Source: Noviherbaspirillum cavernae
GTDB lineage: Bacteria; Pseudomonadota; Gammaproteobacteria; Burkholderiales; Burkholderiaceae_D
Length of the DNA: 64,000 nucleotides
Assembly (NCBI RefSeq): GCF_003590875.1
Contig: NZ_QYUN01000002.1
Span: 1,240,001 to 1,304,000 of the forward strand
Direction: 5' to 3'
Shown here one piece after another: positions 1 to 8,741 of this stretch. Each line of letters starts with the position of its first letter. The first letter of the stretch is position 1. Position numbers and translations under genes: made by a program. The notes beneath the pieces are model-generated. The model saw only the letters and a list, made by a program, of their open reading frames with translations, had not been told where the DNA came from and did no database searches.

Positions 1-555
1 GCGATGCGCTTGCACAAGGAACTCGCGAAAACCGGCAAGTCAGCCGCCGACATCAAGACGATCACGATCCGCACCCACGAAGCCTGCATCCGCATCATCG
101 ACAAGAAAGGCCCGTTGAACAATCCGGCCGACCGCGATCACTGCATCCAGTACATGGTCGCCGTGCCGCTGATTTTCGGTCGACTGACCGCCGCTGACTA
201 CGAGGACGATATCGCCGCCGACAAGCGCGTCGATGCGCTGCGCGACAAGATCGTTTGCGTGGAAGATCCGGCATTCACCGTCGATTATCACGATCCGCAA
301 AAACGCTCGATCGCCAACGCCTTGACGGTCGAACTGAGCGACGGCGAAGTGCTGCCCGAAGTCATGGTCGAATATCCGATCGGTCACGCGCGCCGCCGCA
401 AGGAAGGCATTCCCTTGCTGGAAGCAAAGTTCAGGATCAACCTGGCCCGCCGCTTCCCGCTCAAGCAACAAAAGACGATTCTGGACGTGTCGCTCGACCA
501 GAATGCACTGGAGGCAATGCCGGTTCACGAGTATGTCGACCTGTACGTCATCTGA
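1..555 (+). CDS. prpD: 2-methylcitrate dehydratase PrpD, C-terminal part (cut by window start)
   Basis: This is the last ~184 residues of PrpD, the cytosolic enzyme that dehydrates 2-methylcitrate to 2-methyl-cis-aconitate in the methylcitrate cycle for propionate. The reading frame is open from the first base and stops at a TGA at 553-555. Recognisable C-terminal family segments include KKGPLNNPADRDHCIQYM and the downstream YEDDIAADKRVDALRDKI. The next gene is prpE, which makes propionyl-CoA for the same cycle, so the two are probably one prp cluster. The N-terminal two thirds and any upstream prpB/prpC lie outside the window. The family call rests on sequence recognition and the prpE neighbour; no active-site claim can be made from this fragment. 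Confidence 0.9.
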   Translation, partial: AMRLHKELAKTGKSAADIKTITIRTHEACIRIIDKKGPLNNPADRDHCIQYMVAVPLIFGRLTAADYEDDIAADKRVDALRDKIVCVEDPAFTVDYHDPQKRSIANALTVELSDGEVLPEVMVEYPIGHARRRKEGIPLLEAKFRINLARRFPLKQQKTILDVSLDQNALEAMPVHEYVDLYVI

Positions 556-580
556 TCGTGTCTGGATGACGCATGAAAGC

Positions 581-613
581 AAGCGCAGCCGCAGCAATGC
601 CGTTGCGCTTTTT
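581..613 (+). terminator. possible weak terminator after prpD
   Basis: A 7-bp perfect stem (AAGCGCA at 581-587 with TGCGCTT at 604-610) encloses a 16-base loop and is followed by three more T. It lies between prpD and prpE. The large loop and short T run make it weak, and read-through into prpE is likely. Confidence 0.3.
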
Positions 614-726
614 GCATCGCAACGTGAACACGCGTAAGGAGAAAGTAAGCCGGCGCAGCCATACTTGATTCGCAGGAACCCCACCGCTGCACAGACATGC
701 GGGTACCCATGAGATTTGGAGGCAAC

Positions 727-2616
727 ATGAACTTCGCAGATTTCTACAGGCAATCCATCGACGATCGGCAAACCTTCTGGGCCAATGAGGCGAAGCTGAT
801 CGACTGGCATCAACCGTTCTCGCAGGTGCTTGATTATTCGCGCCCGCCATTCGCCAGATGGTTTGTCGGCGGTCAGACCAATCTTTGTCACAACGCGGTT
901 GACCGCTGGGTTGCCAGCCAGGGTGAGCAGCCTGCGCTGATTTCGGTTTCCACCGAAACCAATCGCGAGAAGGTCTATTCGTTCAAGGAATTGCAGAGCG
1001 AGGTGATGCGCACCGCCGCAGTGATGCAATCGCTCGGCGTGGGCAAGGGCGACCGCGTGCTGATCTACATGCCGATGATTGCCGAAGCGACCTTCGCGAT
1101 GCTGGCCTGCGCACGCATCGGCGCGATTCACTCGGTGGTGTTTGGCGGCTTCGCCTCCAACAGTCTGGCGACACGCATCGACGACGCGAAGCCGAAACTG
1201 ATCGTGTCCGCCGACGCGGGCATGCGCGCCGGAAAAAGCATTCCCTACAAACCGCTGCTCGATGAAGCGATCAACCTGGCAACGCACAAGCCGGACCATG
1301 TGCTGCTCGTCAATCGCGGCCTCGTGGCAATGAGCCTGAAGGCGGGCAGGGATGTCGATTATGCAGCGCTGCGCGAGCGGCACATGGATGCCCGGGTTCC
1401 CGTCACCTGGCTGGAATCCAACGATACCTCCTACATTCTCTACACCTCGGGTACGACAGGCAAACCCAAGGGCGTGCAACGCGATGTCGGCGGCTATGCG
1501 GTCGCGCTGGCATCGTCGATGAAACACATCTTCTGCGGCAATGCAGGCGAAACCTACTTCTCGACCTCCGACATCGGCTGGGTCGTGGGGCATTCCTACA
1601 TCGTCTACGGGCCCTTGATCGCCGGCATGGCGACCGTCATGTACGAAGGTTTGCCGATCCGGCCCGATGCCGGCATCTGGTGGAGCATCGTCGAGAAATA
1701 CAAGGTGACGCGCATGTTCTCCGCGCCGACCGCGGTGCGCGTATTGAAAAAGCAGCCTCCGGAATTCATGAAGAAGCACGACCTCTCTTCATTGAAGGCG
1801 CTATACCTCGCGGGCGAACCGCTGGACGAAACCACCTCGTCGTGGATTGCGGGAGAACTCGGCGTACCCGTGATCGACAATTACTGGCAAACCGAAACCG
1901 GCTGGCCGATTCTTTCAGTCGCCAAGGGCATCGAGGATATGCCGACCAGGCTGGGCAGCCCCGGCGTGCCGATGGTCGGCTACGACGTGAAAGTGGTGAA
2001 TGAAACCAGCGGCGCGCTGTGCGGCCCCGGCGAAAAAGGCGTGGTGATGATCAAGGGGCCGTTGCCGCCAGGTTGCATGCAGACGGTGTACGGCGACGAC
2101 GAGCGTTTCGTCAAAACCTACTGGTCGAGGGTCAACGGCGAGCAGGTCTATTCGACCTTCGACTGGGGCATCCGCGATGCCGACGGCTACTACTTCATTC
2201 TCGGCCGCACCGACGACGTGATCAACGTTGCCGGCCATCGCCTCGGCACGCGCGAGATAGAGGAAAGCATTTCCAGCCATCCCAACGTTTCCGAGGTGGC
2301 GGTGGTAGGCGTGGAGGACAATCTGAAGGGGCAGGTCGCGGTTGCCTTTGCGATTCTGAAGAACGCGGAGCCCGCAGCGACGACGGAAGGAAGGCTGGCG
2401 CTGGAAGGCGACATCATGGCGGTAGTGGACAGGCAGCTCGGAGCGGTTGGACGACCGTCCCGCGTGTATTTCGTCACGCTGCTGCCGAAGACGCGATCCG
2501 GAAAATTATTGCGCCGCTCGATTCAGGCGATCTGCGAAGGCCGCGATCCGGGTGACCTGACGACGATCGAAGATCCGGCTTCGCTGCAGCAGATCAAGGA
2601 CGCGCTCAGTTTTTGA
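727..2616 (+). CDS. prpE: propionyl-CoA synthetase PrpE
   Basis: Propionate--CoA ligase of the ANL (acyl-adenylate) superfamily, about 629 residues, the usual PrpE length. It activates propionate to propionyl-CoA for the methylcitrate cycle started by the adjacent prpD. The adenylation P-loop SILYTSGTTGKPKGVQ (with Y for S) lies near residue 245, the DNYWQTETGWP motif near 390, and the C-terminal catalytic lysine is in PKTRSGKLLRR near 590. The stretch RTDDVINVAGHRLGTREIEESI is typical of PrpE/Acs. I chose ATG 727 rather than ATG 697 or 709 because GGAGG at 718-722 sits just before it and the protein then begins MNFADFYRQSI, colinear with enterobacterial PrpE (MSFSEFYQRSI). An acetyl-CoA synthetase is less likely given the length and the prpD neighbour. 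Confidence 0.96.
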   Translation: MNFADFYRQSIDDRQTFWANEAKLIDWHQPFSQVLDYSRPPFARWFVGGQTNLCHNAVDRWVASQGEQPALISVSTETNREKVYSFKELQSEVMRTAAVMQSLGVGKGDRVLIYMPMIAEATFAMLACARIGAIHSVVFGGFASNSLATRIDDAKPKLIVSADAGMRAGKSIPYKPLLDEAINLATHKPDHVLLVNRGLVAMSLKAGRDVDYAALRERHMDARVPVTWLESNDTSYILYTSGTTGKPKGVQRDVGGYAVALASSMKHIFCGNAGETYFSTSDIGWVVGHSYIVYGPLIAGMATVMYEGLPIRPDAGIWWSIVEKYKVTRMFSAPTAVRVLKKQPPEFMKKHDLSSLKALYLAGEPLDETTSSWIAGELGVPVIDNYWQTETGWPILSVAKGIEDMPTRLGSPGVPMVGYDVKVVNETSGALCGPGEKGVVMIKGPLPPGCMQTVYGDDERFVKTYWSRVNGEQVYSTFDWGIRDADGYYFILGRTDDVINVAGHRLGTREIEESISSHPNVSEVAVVGVEDNLKGQVAVAFAILKNAEPAATTEGRLALEGDIMAVVDRQLGAVGRPSRVYFVTLLPKTRSGKLLRRSIQAICEGRDPGDLTTIEDPASLQQIKDALSF

Positions 2617-2671
2617 GGTGCTTGAGGCGAGCAGTTTGCGACGCCGTACATGAAGCCGCAGCCCTCGATCC

Positions 2672-2711
2672 TGTTATTCCGAACGCAGTGAGGAGTCAGC
2701 GAGGAATGACA
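2672..2711. repeat. REP-like palindromic repeat, copy 1
   Basis: Imperfect palindrome running from TGTTATTCC to GGAATGACA with an AGTGAGGAG/CAGCGAGG core. It lies in the gap between the convergent prpE and xthA. Related sequence occurs at 18155-18233 and 44881-44908, always intergenic. Confidence 0.5.
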
Positions 2712-2777
2712 GCGTCGCGTGAAACCGGAAGTTGGGCGCGTACACGTCACGCCCAACGCCGAGCGAGCTGCACGATA

Positions 2778-3542
2778 TCAATCCAGCGTGGCAATCACCG
2801 GCGTATGGTCCGACGGCTGCTCCCACTTGCGCGGCACCTTGTCGATCACGCAGGACGTGCACCGTGTCGCCAGCGGATTGGTCAGCAGGATATGGTCGAT
2901 GCGCAGCCCCATGTTGCGGCGGAAGGCCATCATCCGGTAATCCCACCAGCTATACAGCTTCTCCGGTTGTTCGAACAGCCGGAACGCATCCTTGAAGCCC
3001 AGTGCGATCAGGCGCTGGAATTCCGCGCGTTCCGCATCCGACACCAGCACCTGGCCTTGCCACGCGGCCGGATCGTGCACGTCGCGATCTTCCGGCGCGA
3101 TGTTGTAATCGCCCAGCAGTGCGAGGTTGTCATGCACCTTGCCTTCCTCCGCCAGCCAGTTGTGCAGCGCGTCCAGCCACCGCAATTTGTATTGGTACTT
3201 GTCCGATCCAACCGACTGCCCGTTCGGGATGTAGGCACACACCACGCGCATCCCTTCGATGGTGGCGGCGATGATGCGCTGCTGCGCATCCTCAAAGAGC
3301 GGATTGTTCTTGACCACTTCGCTCATCGCATGCTTCGACAGGATGGCGACGCCGTTGTAGGTCTTCTGCCCGGTAAACACGACCTGGTATCCGGCTGCCT
3401 CGATCTCGGCAAGCGGAAACTTGTCGTCCGTCAGTTTCGTCTCCTGCAGGCACAACACGTCAATCGGATTCTCCGCCAGCCACTGCAACACCTGCGGCAG
3501 GCGGACCTTCAGCGAGTTGACGTTCCAGGTGGCGAGTTTCAT
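2778..3542 (-). CDS. xthA: exodeoxyribonuclease III (XthA-like)
   Basis: Apurinic/apyrimidinic endonuclease and 3'-5' exonuclease of the exonuclease III/APE1 family, acting in base excision repair in the cytosol. The protein has 254 residues, close to the family norm. Family motifs are in order: [17 protein letters not shown] at the N-terminus (metal Asn), CLQETKL (metal Glu) near residue 34, [17 protein letters not shown] near 145 (catalytic Asp/Asn), and SDHTPV at the C-terminus (catalytic Asp-His). Its ATG overlaps the TGA of the upstream pepA by four bases (TCAT on the plus strand at 3539-3542), so translation is probably coupled. A second exonuclease III paralogue elsewhere in the genome cannot be excluded, so the symbol is by family. 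Confidence 0.93.
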   Translation of the reverse strand: MKLATWNVNSLKVRLPQVLQWLAENPIDVLCLQETKLTDDKFPLAEIEAAGYQVVFTGQKTYNGVAILSKHAMSEVVKNNPLFEDAQQRIIAATIEGMRVVCAYIPNGQSVGSDKYQYKLRWLDALHNWLAEEGKVHDNLALLGDYNIAPEDRDVHDPAAWQGQVLVSDAERAEFQRLIALGFKDAFRLFEQPEKLYSWWDYRMMAFRRNMGLRIDHILLTNPLATRCTSCVIDKVPRKWEQPSDHTPVIATLD

Positions 3543-5065
3543 GCGGCCTTCTTGCCGTTGGCGGACTGCGCTCGATTCATAAGGAATGTGGTCAACAGCG
3601 GTACCGGCCGGCCGGTCGCGCCCTTGGCCGCGCCGTTCTTCCAGGCGGTACCGGCGATATCCAGATGCGCCCAGGTGTATTTCTTCGTGTAGCGTTCAAG
3701 GAAGCATGCCGCCGTGATGCTGCCGGCCGGCGGGCCGCCGATATTGGCCATGTCGGCGAAATTCGATTTGAGCTGCTCCTGATACACATCCTCGATCGGC
3801 ATGCGCCACGCGGTATCGCCACTGGACTTGCCGGCCACCAACAATTCGTCCGCCAGCGCGTCATGCGCATCGTCGTGCCGCGTGAACAGGCCGGAATTGT
3901 GATGGCCGAGTGCAGTGATGCAGGCACCGGTCAGCGTCGCGATATCGATCACTGCAGCCGGCTTGAAGCGTTCGGCATAGGTCAGCGCATCGCACAGGAT
4001 CAGGCGACCTTCGGCATCGGTATTGAGGATTTCGATGGTTTGTCCCGACATCGAGGTGACGATATCGCCCGGCTTGGAGGCGCGGCCCGACGGCATGTTC
4101 TCGCAGGACGGGATCACGCCGATGACGTTCAGCTTCAGTCCCATTTCCGCGATCGCGCGGAAGGTGCCGAGCACCGACGCTGCGCCGCACATGTCGTATT
4201 TCATTTCATCCATCGCCGCACCCGGCTTGAGCGAAATGCCGCCGGTGTCGAAGGTGATCCCCTTGCCGACCAGAACGACCGGCGCATCCTTGGTCTTGCC
4301 GTTCAGGTGCTTCAGCACGATGAATTTCGGCGGCTCTTCGCTGCCTTTCGTGACGGACAGGAAGCTGCCCATCTTCAGCGCTTCAAGCTGTTTGCGATCG
4401 AGCACTTCGACGCCAAGCTTGAATTCCTTTGCCAGTTTTTTTGCCGTGTTGGCAAGATAGGTCGGCGTACAGACGTTCCCCGGCAGATTGCCGAGTTCCT
4501 TTGTCAAATCCATGCCGTTGGCAAGTGCGACGCCTTGCGCGACTGCGACCTTGGCCGAAGCAGCCTTTGCGCTGGTTGCCGCAAAGGCAATCTTTCGCGC
4601 GCCGGTTGGTGCAGGCTCCTTCTTGCTCTTCATTGTGTCGGAGCGGTAATTGCCTTCGCGCATGGCAAGCACGCAGGTCTGGATTGCCCAGGCGAGATCG
4701 CGGCCTTTCACGGCATCAAGCGGCAACGCGACCACGGCATCGTTTGCGCCGAGCGTTGACAATACACGAGCAACCGCTTTCGCCGCCGAAGTGAAATCCT
4801 TGTCGCCGGCAAGCGCGTCGCTGCCCAATCCGACCAGCAGGATGCGCTCTGCCGCAACGCCGTCCACGCTGCGCAGCAGGAGAGTGGAACCGGGCTTTCC
4901 CGTGATGTCGCCGGACTTCAGCGCGGCTGTGATTTCGCCCTTGCGGTCCAGTTCACGGGCCGCATCGGACAGCTTCTTGTTCTCGTACACGCCTACAGCG
5001 ATACAGCCAGTCTTGACGCCGGCCGCGCCGGTTTTTGCGTCGAAAGTTTTTATGCTAAAGTCCAT
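3539..5065 (-). CDS. pepA: leucyl aminopeptidase PepA (cytosol aminopeptidase, M17)
   Basis: Two-metal leucyl aminopeptidase of family M17 that removes N-terminal residues from peptides; in some bacteria PepA also binds DNA in Xer recombination and transcription. The protein has 508 residues with a variable N-terminal domain and a conserved catalytic domain. The metal-binding and catalytic motifs [17 protein letters not shown] and [18 protein letters not shown] (the M17 signature) are both intact. I chose ATG 5065 over the upstream in-frame codon at 5089 because AAGGAG lies seven bases before it and MDFSIKTF is a normal PepA start. It is first in a two-gene unit with xthA, and is divergent from lptF. 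In many proteobacteria pepA is next to lptFG, which supports the call. Confidence 0.96.
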   Translation of the reverse strand: MDFSIKTFDAKTGAAGVKTGCIAVGVYENKKLSDAARELDRKGEITAALKSGDITGKPGSTLLLRSVDGVAAERILLVGLGSDALAGDKDFTSAAKAVARVLSTLGANDAVVALPLDAVKGRDLAWAIQTCVLAMREGNYRSDTMKSKKEPAPTGARKIAFAATSAKAASAKVAVAQGVALANGMDLTKELGNLPGNVCTPTYLANTAKKLAKEFKLGVEVLDRKQLEALKMGSFLSVTKGSEEPPKFIVLKHLNGKTKDAPVVLVGKGITFDTGGISLKPGAAMDEMKYDMCGAASVLGTFRAIAEMGLKLNVIGVIPSCENMPSGRASKPGDIVTSMSGQTIEILNTDAEGRLILCDALTYAERFKPAAVIDIATLTGACITALGHHNSGLFTRHDDAHDALADELLVAGKSSGDTAWRMPIEDVYQEQLKSNFADMANIGGPPAGSITAACFLERYTKKYTWAHLDIAGTAWKNGAAKGATGRPVPLLTTFLMNRAQSANGKKAA

Positions 5066-5088
5066 GGGTCGCTCCTTATCCAGACGCA

Positions 5089-5094
5089 ATTATA
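5089..5094 (-). promoter_or_regulatory. -10 box candidate for pepA-xthA
   Basis: A perfect TATAAT (plus strand ATTATA at 5089-5094) lies 23 bases upstream of the pepA start. No good -35 hexamer is present at 16-18 bases, so this is a half-supported promoter. Confidence 0.35.
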
Positions 5095-5320
5095 GAGCGT
5101 ATCCCGATCTGAAATGCGCCGTGCGGCCGGGTAAAATACGATACGCGCAAGGCGCAAAAACCCGGCATGGACATGGCTGCATTGCGTGCCGCAAACATCC
5201 ATCCGTAACACAACATCGGTAACACAAGCACCATGCGGCAAGACCCTGCCGCATCCTGACCTCGTATCCATTCCACTCGGATACATCATTGAACTTGCAT
5301 TGACATAGGCTCTACCAACG

Positions 5321-6454
5321 ATGATTTTTCAGCGCGCACTTCGACGCGAATTGGTAAGCACCGCTGGCGCTGTCTTCACCACGCTATTCACGATCACGAT
5401 CACGATCATGCTGATCCGCATTCTCGGACAGGCCGCGGGCGGTCGCGTTGCGTCGCAGGATGTCATCGCGCTGATCGGATTTGCGGCATTGAATTACCTG
5501 CCGATCATATTGATCCTCACCGGCTTCATTTCCGTGCTCCTCGTCATCACGCGCAGCTACCGGGATTCCGAGATGGTGGTCTGGTTTTCATCAGGCCTGA
5601 GTCTGGCCCGATGGGTCAAGCCGGTCCTGATGTTCAGCCTGCCTATCGTTGTGCTGACCGCGGTGCTGAGTTTTTATGTGACGCCGTGGGCGAACAGGCA
5701 AAGCGCGGAATACAAGGAGCGCTTTCAAAAGCGTGACGACATATCCAAAGTCTCGCCGGGCAAATTTCAGGAGTCGGCAAGGGCCGACCGCATCTTTTTT
5801 GTCGAAGCCATCGCCGGCGACGAAGCGAAGGTGCAGAACATCTTCGTCAACAGCGTGAAGGATGGCAGGAGCAGCGTGGTGGTCGCCAAGGAGGGCACGA
5901 TCGAAATCGACAGCCGGGGCGACAAGTTTCTCGTGATGAGCAAGGGCAGACGCTACGACGGGATGCCGAGCGAGCCGGATTTCCGCATGATGGAGTTCCA
6001 GCGCTACGGCGTGCTGGTCGCGCAGCAGGCGGCTGCGCTGGTCGGCGACACATCGGCGCGTTCTCTGCCCACCACGCTACTGGTGGCAAATCCGAATAAT
6101 TTCAACAAGGGCGAATTGCTCTGGCGGCTGTCGCTGCCGCTGATGTGTCTGTTGCTGATAGTGCTCGCCATTCCGCTGGGATTCGTCAACCCGCGCGCCG
6201 GCCGCTCGGGCAACCTGATGGTCGCGTTGCTGCTGGCGGTCGTCTACAGCAACATGGTCAGCGTGTTTCAGGCCGCAGTGGTGCAGGGGCGCATGCCGCT
6301 GCATCTGGCATGGTGGCCGATCCATCTTTTTGCGGTGCTGATGATCATGCTCTTGTTCTCGTGGCGGCTGGCGGTCAATAGCCCGTATCACCCCGCCAGC
6401 ATGTGGGGCGCATTCAAGCGGGCATGCATGCCGAAGAAAGCGAGCGCGCAGTGA
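5321..6454 (+). CDS. lptF: LPS export ABC transporter permease LptF
   Basis: Inner-membrane permease of the LptB2FG transporter that extracts lipopolysaccharide and passes it to the periplasmic LptC/LptA bridge. The protein has 377 residues, with transmembrane helices in the first ~110 residues, a periplasmic beta-jellyroll domain in the middle (for example GKFQESARADRIFFVEAI around 150), and three helices in the C-terminal third. The N-terminal MIFQRALRRELVSTAGAVF is a typical YjgP/LptF start. lptG follows with a four-base overlap (GTGA at 6451-6454), so the two are translationally coupled. lptB is not in the window, as usual for unlinked lptB/lptFG loci. Confidence 0.95.
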   Translation: MIFQRALRRELVSTAGAVFTTLFTITITIMLIRILGQAAGGRVASQDVIALIGFAALNYLPIILILTGFISVLLVITRSYRDSEMVVWFSSGLSLARWVKPVLMFSLPIVVLTAVLSFYVTPWANRQSAEYKERFQKRDDISKVSPGKFQESARADRIFFVEAIAGDEAKVQNIFVNSVKDGRSSVVVAKEGTIEIDSRGDKFLVMSKGRRYDGMPSEPDFRMMEFQRYGVLVAQQAAALVGDTSARSLPTTLLVANPNNFNKGELLWRLSLPLMCLLLIVLAIPLGFVNPRAGRSGNLMVALLLAVVYSNMVSVFQAAVVQGRMPLHLAWWPIHLFAVLMIMLLFSWRLAVNSPYHPASMWGAFKRACMPKKASAQ

Positions 6455-7578
6455 AAGTCATTGAAAAGTACGTTGCCAGGGAAATTCTTGGTGCAGTCCT
6501 GTTTGTGCTGCTCGCCTTCCTTGCCCTGTTTGCCTTCTTCGATCTGATGGGCGAATTGCAGGATATCGGACGTGGCGACTACCGGCTGCAGCATGCGTTT
6601 CTGTACATTTTCATGCGCTTGCCGGGATACACCTACGACCTGATCCCGATCGCGGCATTGATCGGCACCATCTACGCATTGGCGCAGCTTGCCGCGCGCT
6701 CCGAGTTCACGATCATGCGCGTGTCGAGCATGTCGACCAGAATGGCCGGCTTGATGCTGGCGAAAGTCGGGCTGGTATTTGTCGTCCTTACCTTCGTGTT
6801 TGGCGAATTGATCGCGCCGACCACGAACGCGATGGCCGAAAAGATGCGAACGGAATTGCAGAACGCCTCGCGCTCGGCCGGATTCCGGTCCGGCCTGTGG
6901 ACCAAGGATGTGATCCGGCAGGGAGGCATGACGGGCGAGATAGTCGGATCGCGTTTCGTGAATGTGCGGCAAGTGCTTGCCAGCGGCCAGCTGAAGGGCG
7001 TGAAACTGTATGAGTTCGATCACGATTTCCGTCTGACTGCGGTGGTCACCGCAGACCATGCCGAGTATCGCGGCGAGAATACATGGCGGCTGGTGAACGT
7101 CGCGCAAACGAGCTTTTCCGTCGAGGCGCTGGACAGCAATACGGCTGTCTCCAGCAAGAGCTTCGAGAGCAAGGATGTGACGTCGGAGATTACACCGGGG
7201 ATCGTGTCGGTGCTGTTTGCGGATCCCGACCGGATGTCAGCCAGGGACCTTGCGGCATACACCAGATATCTTGACGACAACAAGCAGAACTCGGAGAGGT
7301 ATGCGATTTCGTTCTGGAAGAAGATCGTGTATCCGTTTGCGGTTTTTGTGATGATGGCGCTTGCGCTGCCATTCGCTTATCTGCATTTCCGCGCCGGCGG
7401 CGTAAGCCTGAAAATTTTCATCGGCATCATGATCGGCGTGAGCTTTCAGCTGATCAACAGCCTGTTCTCGCATATCGGCTTGTTGAATACCTGGCCTGCT
7501 CTGGTGACCGCGCTGCTGCCCAGCACGGTGTTCCTGACGGCGGCAATCGGCGCCCTGTGGTGGGTGGAAAGGCACTAG
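6451..7578 (+). CDS. lptG: LPS export ABC transporter permease LptG
   Basis: Second permease of the LptB2FG lipopolysaccharide extractor, 375 residues. The start is the GTG at 6451, whose last three bases form the lptF stop codon, giving VKVIEKYVAREIL, which matches LptG proteins (MKVLDRYIA...). The upstream in-frame GTG at 6403 would add 16 residues that overlap lptF and resemble nothing in the family. Membrane segments lie near residues 10-32, 60-80 and 100-120, followed by a periplasmic jellyroll (about 140-270) and three C-terminal helices. The next gene starts on the base after the LptG stop, so transcription probably continues into the chelatase. Confidence 0.94.
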   Translation: MKVIEKYVAREILGAVLFVLLAFLALFAFFDLMGELQDIGRGDYRLQHAFLYIFMRLPGYTYDLIPIAALIGTIYALAQLAARSEFTIMRVSSMSTRMAGLMLAKVGLVFVVLTFVFGELIAPTTNAMAEKMRTELQNASRSAGFRSGLWTKDVIRQGGMTGEIVGSRFVNVRQVLASGQLKGVKLYEFDHDFRLTAVVTADHAEYRGENTWRLVNVAQTSFSVEALDSNTAVSSKSFESKDVTSEITPGIVSVLFADPDRMSARDLAAYTRYLDDNKQNSERYAISFWKKIVYPFAVFVMMALALPFAYLHFRAGGVSLKIFIGIMIGVSFQLINSLFSHIGLLNTWPALVTALLPSTVFLTAAIGALWWVERH

Positions 7579-7956
7579 ATGAATACGCGTGCGCTCATTC
7601 TGTTTGGCCATGGCGCCAGGGATGCTCGATGGGCCGCGCCGTTCAAGCGCCTGCAGCAGATTGTGCAACAGCAGCTGCCTGATGTGACGGTAACGCTGGC
7701 ATTTCTGGAACTGATGCCGCCTCAACTGCCGGAGCTTGTGGAGCAGCTCGAGGAGGGCGGACATACCGAAGCGACAATCGTGCCGGTGTTCTTCGGACAG
7801 GGCGGCCACGTGCTGCGTGATCTGCCCCTCATCATTGAAAAACTGCGCCAAGATCACGCGGAAATGACGATCAAGGTCGCGGGTGCGGTTGGCGAGGATG
7901 CTGATGTGTTGAACGCGGTGGCGACCTATTGTGTCGCCAGTCTGGCGCGTCAGTAG
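7579..7956 (+). CDS. cbiX: CbiX-type sirohydrochlorin chelatase (short form)
   Basis: Small class II chelatase of 125 residues, the length of the short homodimeric CbiXS. These enzymes insert Co2+ or Fe2+ into sirohydrochlorin. The N-terminal LILFGHGARDARWAAPF carries the conserved metal-ligand His (HG.RD) and the second segment VPVFFGQGGHVLRDLP carries the other conserved His. It begins directly after the lptG stop but faces the cys operon, whose last gene (SUMT) ends 21 bases away on the other strand. Siroheme is the cofactor of the CysI encoded there, so iron chelation for siroheme is the most sensible role. Cobalt chelation for B12 is less likely because no cobalamin synthesis genes are seen here, only uptake genes. 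Confidence 0.88.
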   Translation: MNTRALILFGHGARDARWAAPFKRLQQIVQQQLPDVTVTLAFLELMPPQLPELVEQLEEGGHTEATIVPVFFGQGGHVLRDLPLIIEKLRQDHAEMTIKVAGAVGEDADVLNAVATYCVASLARQ

Positions 7957-7977
7957 GTCGCGCTCACTTGGTCTCGC

Positions 7978-8733
7978 TCACTTTGTGGCAGATTCGTGAA
8001 TGCGTGCTGCCAGCGCCTCGCCGATCATGACCAGCACCGGCCCGTGACACTGGGTCAGCCCCTGCTCCAACTCACCCAGATGCAATCGCAGGATGCGTTC
8101 ATTGCGACGGCTGCAGTTCTCGATCACCACCACCGGCAGCTGCGGTGAGCGTCCCTGGCTCAGGAGTTTGCGGGCGGTTGCAATCGCCTCCTTGCCGCCC
8201 ATGTATTGCACCAGCGTGTCGCAGTCGGGCAGCGTGGTTTCTTCCGGATGATCTGGGGCGGTGCTGGAGGTGAACAGCGCGACGCTGCGCGCAACGCCGC
8301 GCTTGGTCAGCGGTTGCCTGGTGGATGCGGCGGCGGCCAGCGCGGCGGTGATACCCGGAATGATTTCCACGTCGATGCCTTCCGCTTCCAGCGCGTGCAA
8401 TTCCTCATCCGCGCGGCCGAACAGCATCGGATCGCCTCCCTTGAGACGCACTACGAGCTTGTATTTCTTCGCAAACGCGACGAGCTGCTGGTTGATCAGC
8501 ACTTGCGCCGTCGAGCGCTGTCCGGAGCGCTTGCCGACGGAAACCTTGAGTGCTTGCGGGCACAGCTCCAGCATCTCTTCCGTGACGAGCGCATCGTACA
8601 GCACGACTTCCGCCCGAGCCAGGATGCGGGCGCCGCGTACCGTGATCAGGTCGGCGGCACCCGGACCCGCGCCAAGCAGATAGACCTTGCCGTGCTTGCC
8701 TGTGCCCTGTGTTTCCTGTTTGAATGACGACAT
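7978..8733 (-). CDS. cobA: uroporphyrinogen-III C-methyltransferase (SUMT)
   Basis: S-adenosylmethionine-dependent enzyme that methylates uroporphyrinogen III at C-2 and C-7 to precorrin-2, the branch point to siroheme. It has 251 residues and only the methyltransferase domain; the dehydrogenase/chelatase half of CysG is absent. Motifs are VYLLGAGPGAADLITVRGAR near residue 17 (SAM loop), VVRLKGGDPMLFGRADEE near 95, and VEIIPGITAALAAAAS near 120. It is the last gene of the sulfate assimilation operon, eight bases after cysN, so it probably supplies siroheme for CysI. Precorrin-2 dehydrogenation must come from elsewhere. CobA or CysG (N-domain) names are both used for this family. Confidence 0.93.
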   Translation of the reverse strand: MSSFKQETQGTGKHGKVYLLGAGPGAADLITVRGARILARAEVVLYDALVTEEMLELCPQALKVSVGKRSGQRSTAQVLINQQLVAFAKKYKLVVRLKGGDPMLFGRADEELHALEAEGIDVEIIPGITAALAAAASTRQPLTKRGVARSVALFTSSTAPDHPEETTLPDCDTLVQYMGGKEAIATARKLLSQGRSPQLPVVVIENCSRRNERILRLHLGELEQGLTQCHGPVLVMIGEALAARIHESATK

Positions 8734-8741
8734 CAGCGGGG

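Noticed and set aside
40..1779. Long minus-strand open frame opposite prpD and prpE
   Set aside because: It is antisense to two recognised genes, has no family resemblance and is low-complexity in His/Arg/Gly/Val, as expected from the reverse strand of GC-rich coding DNA.
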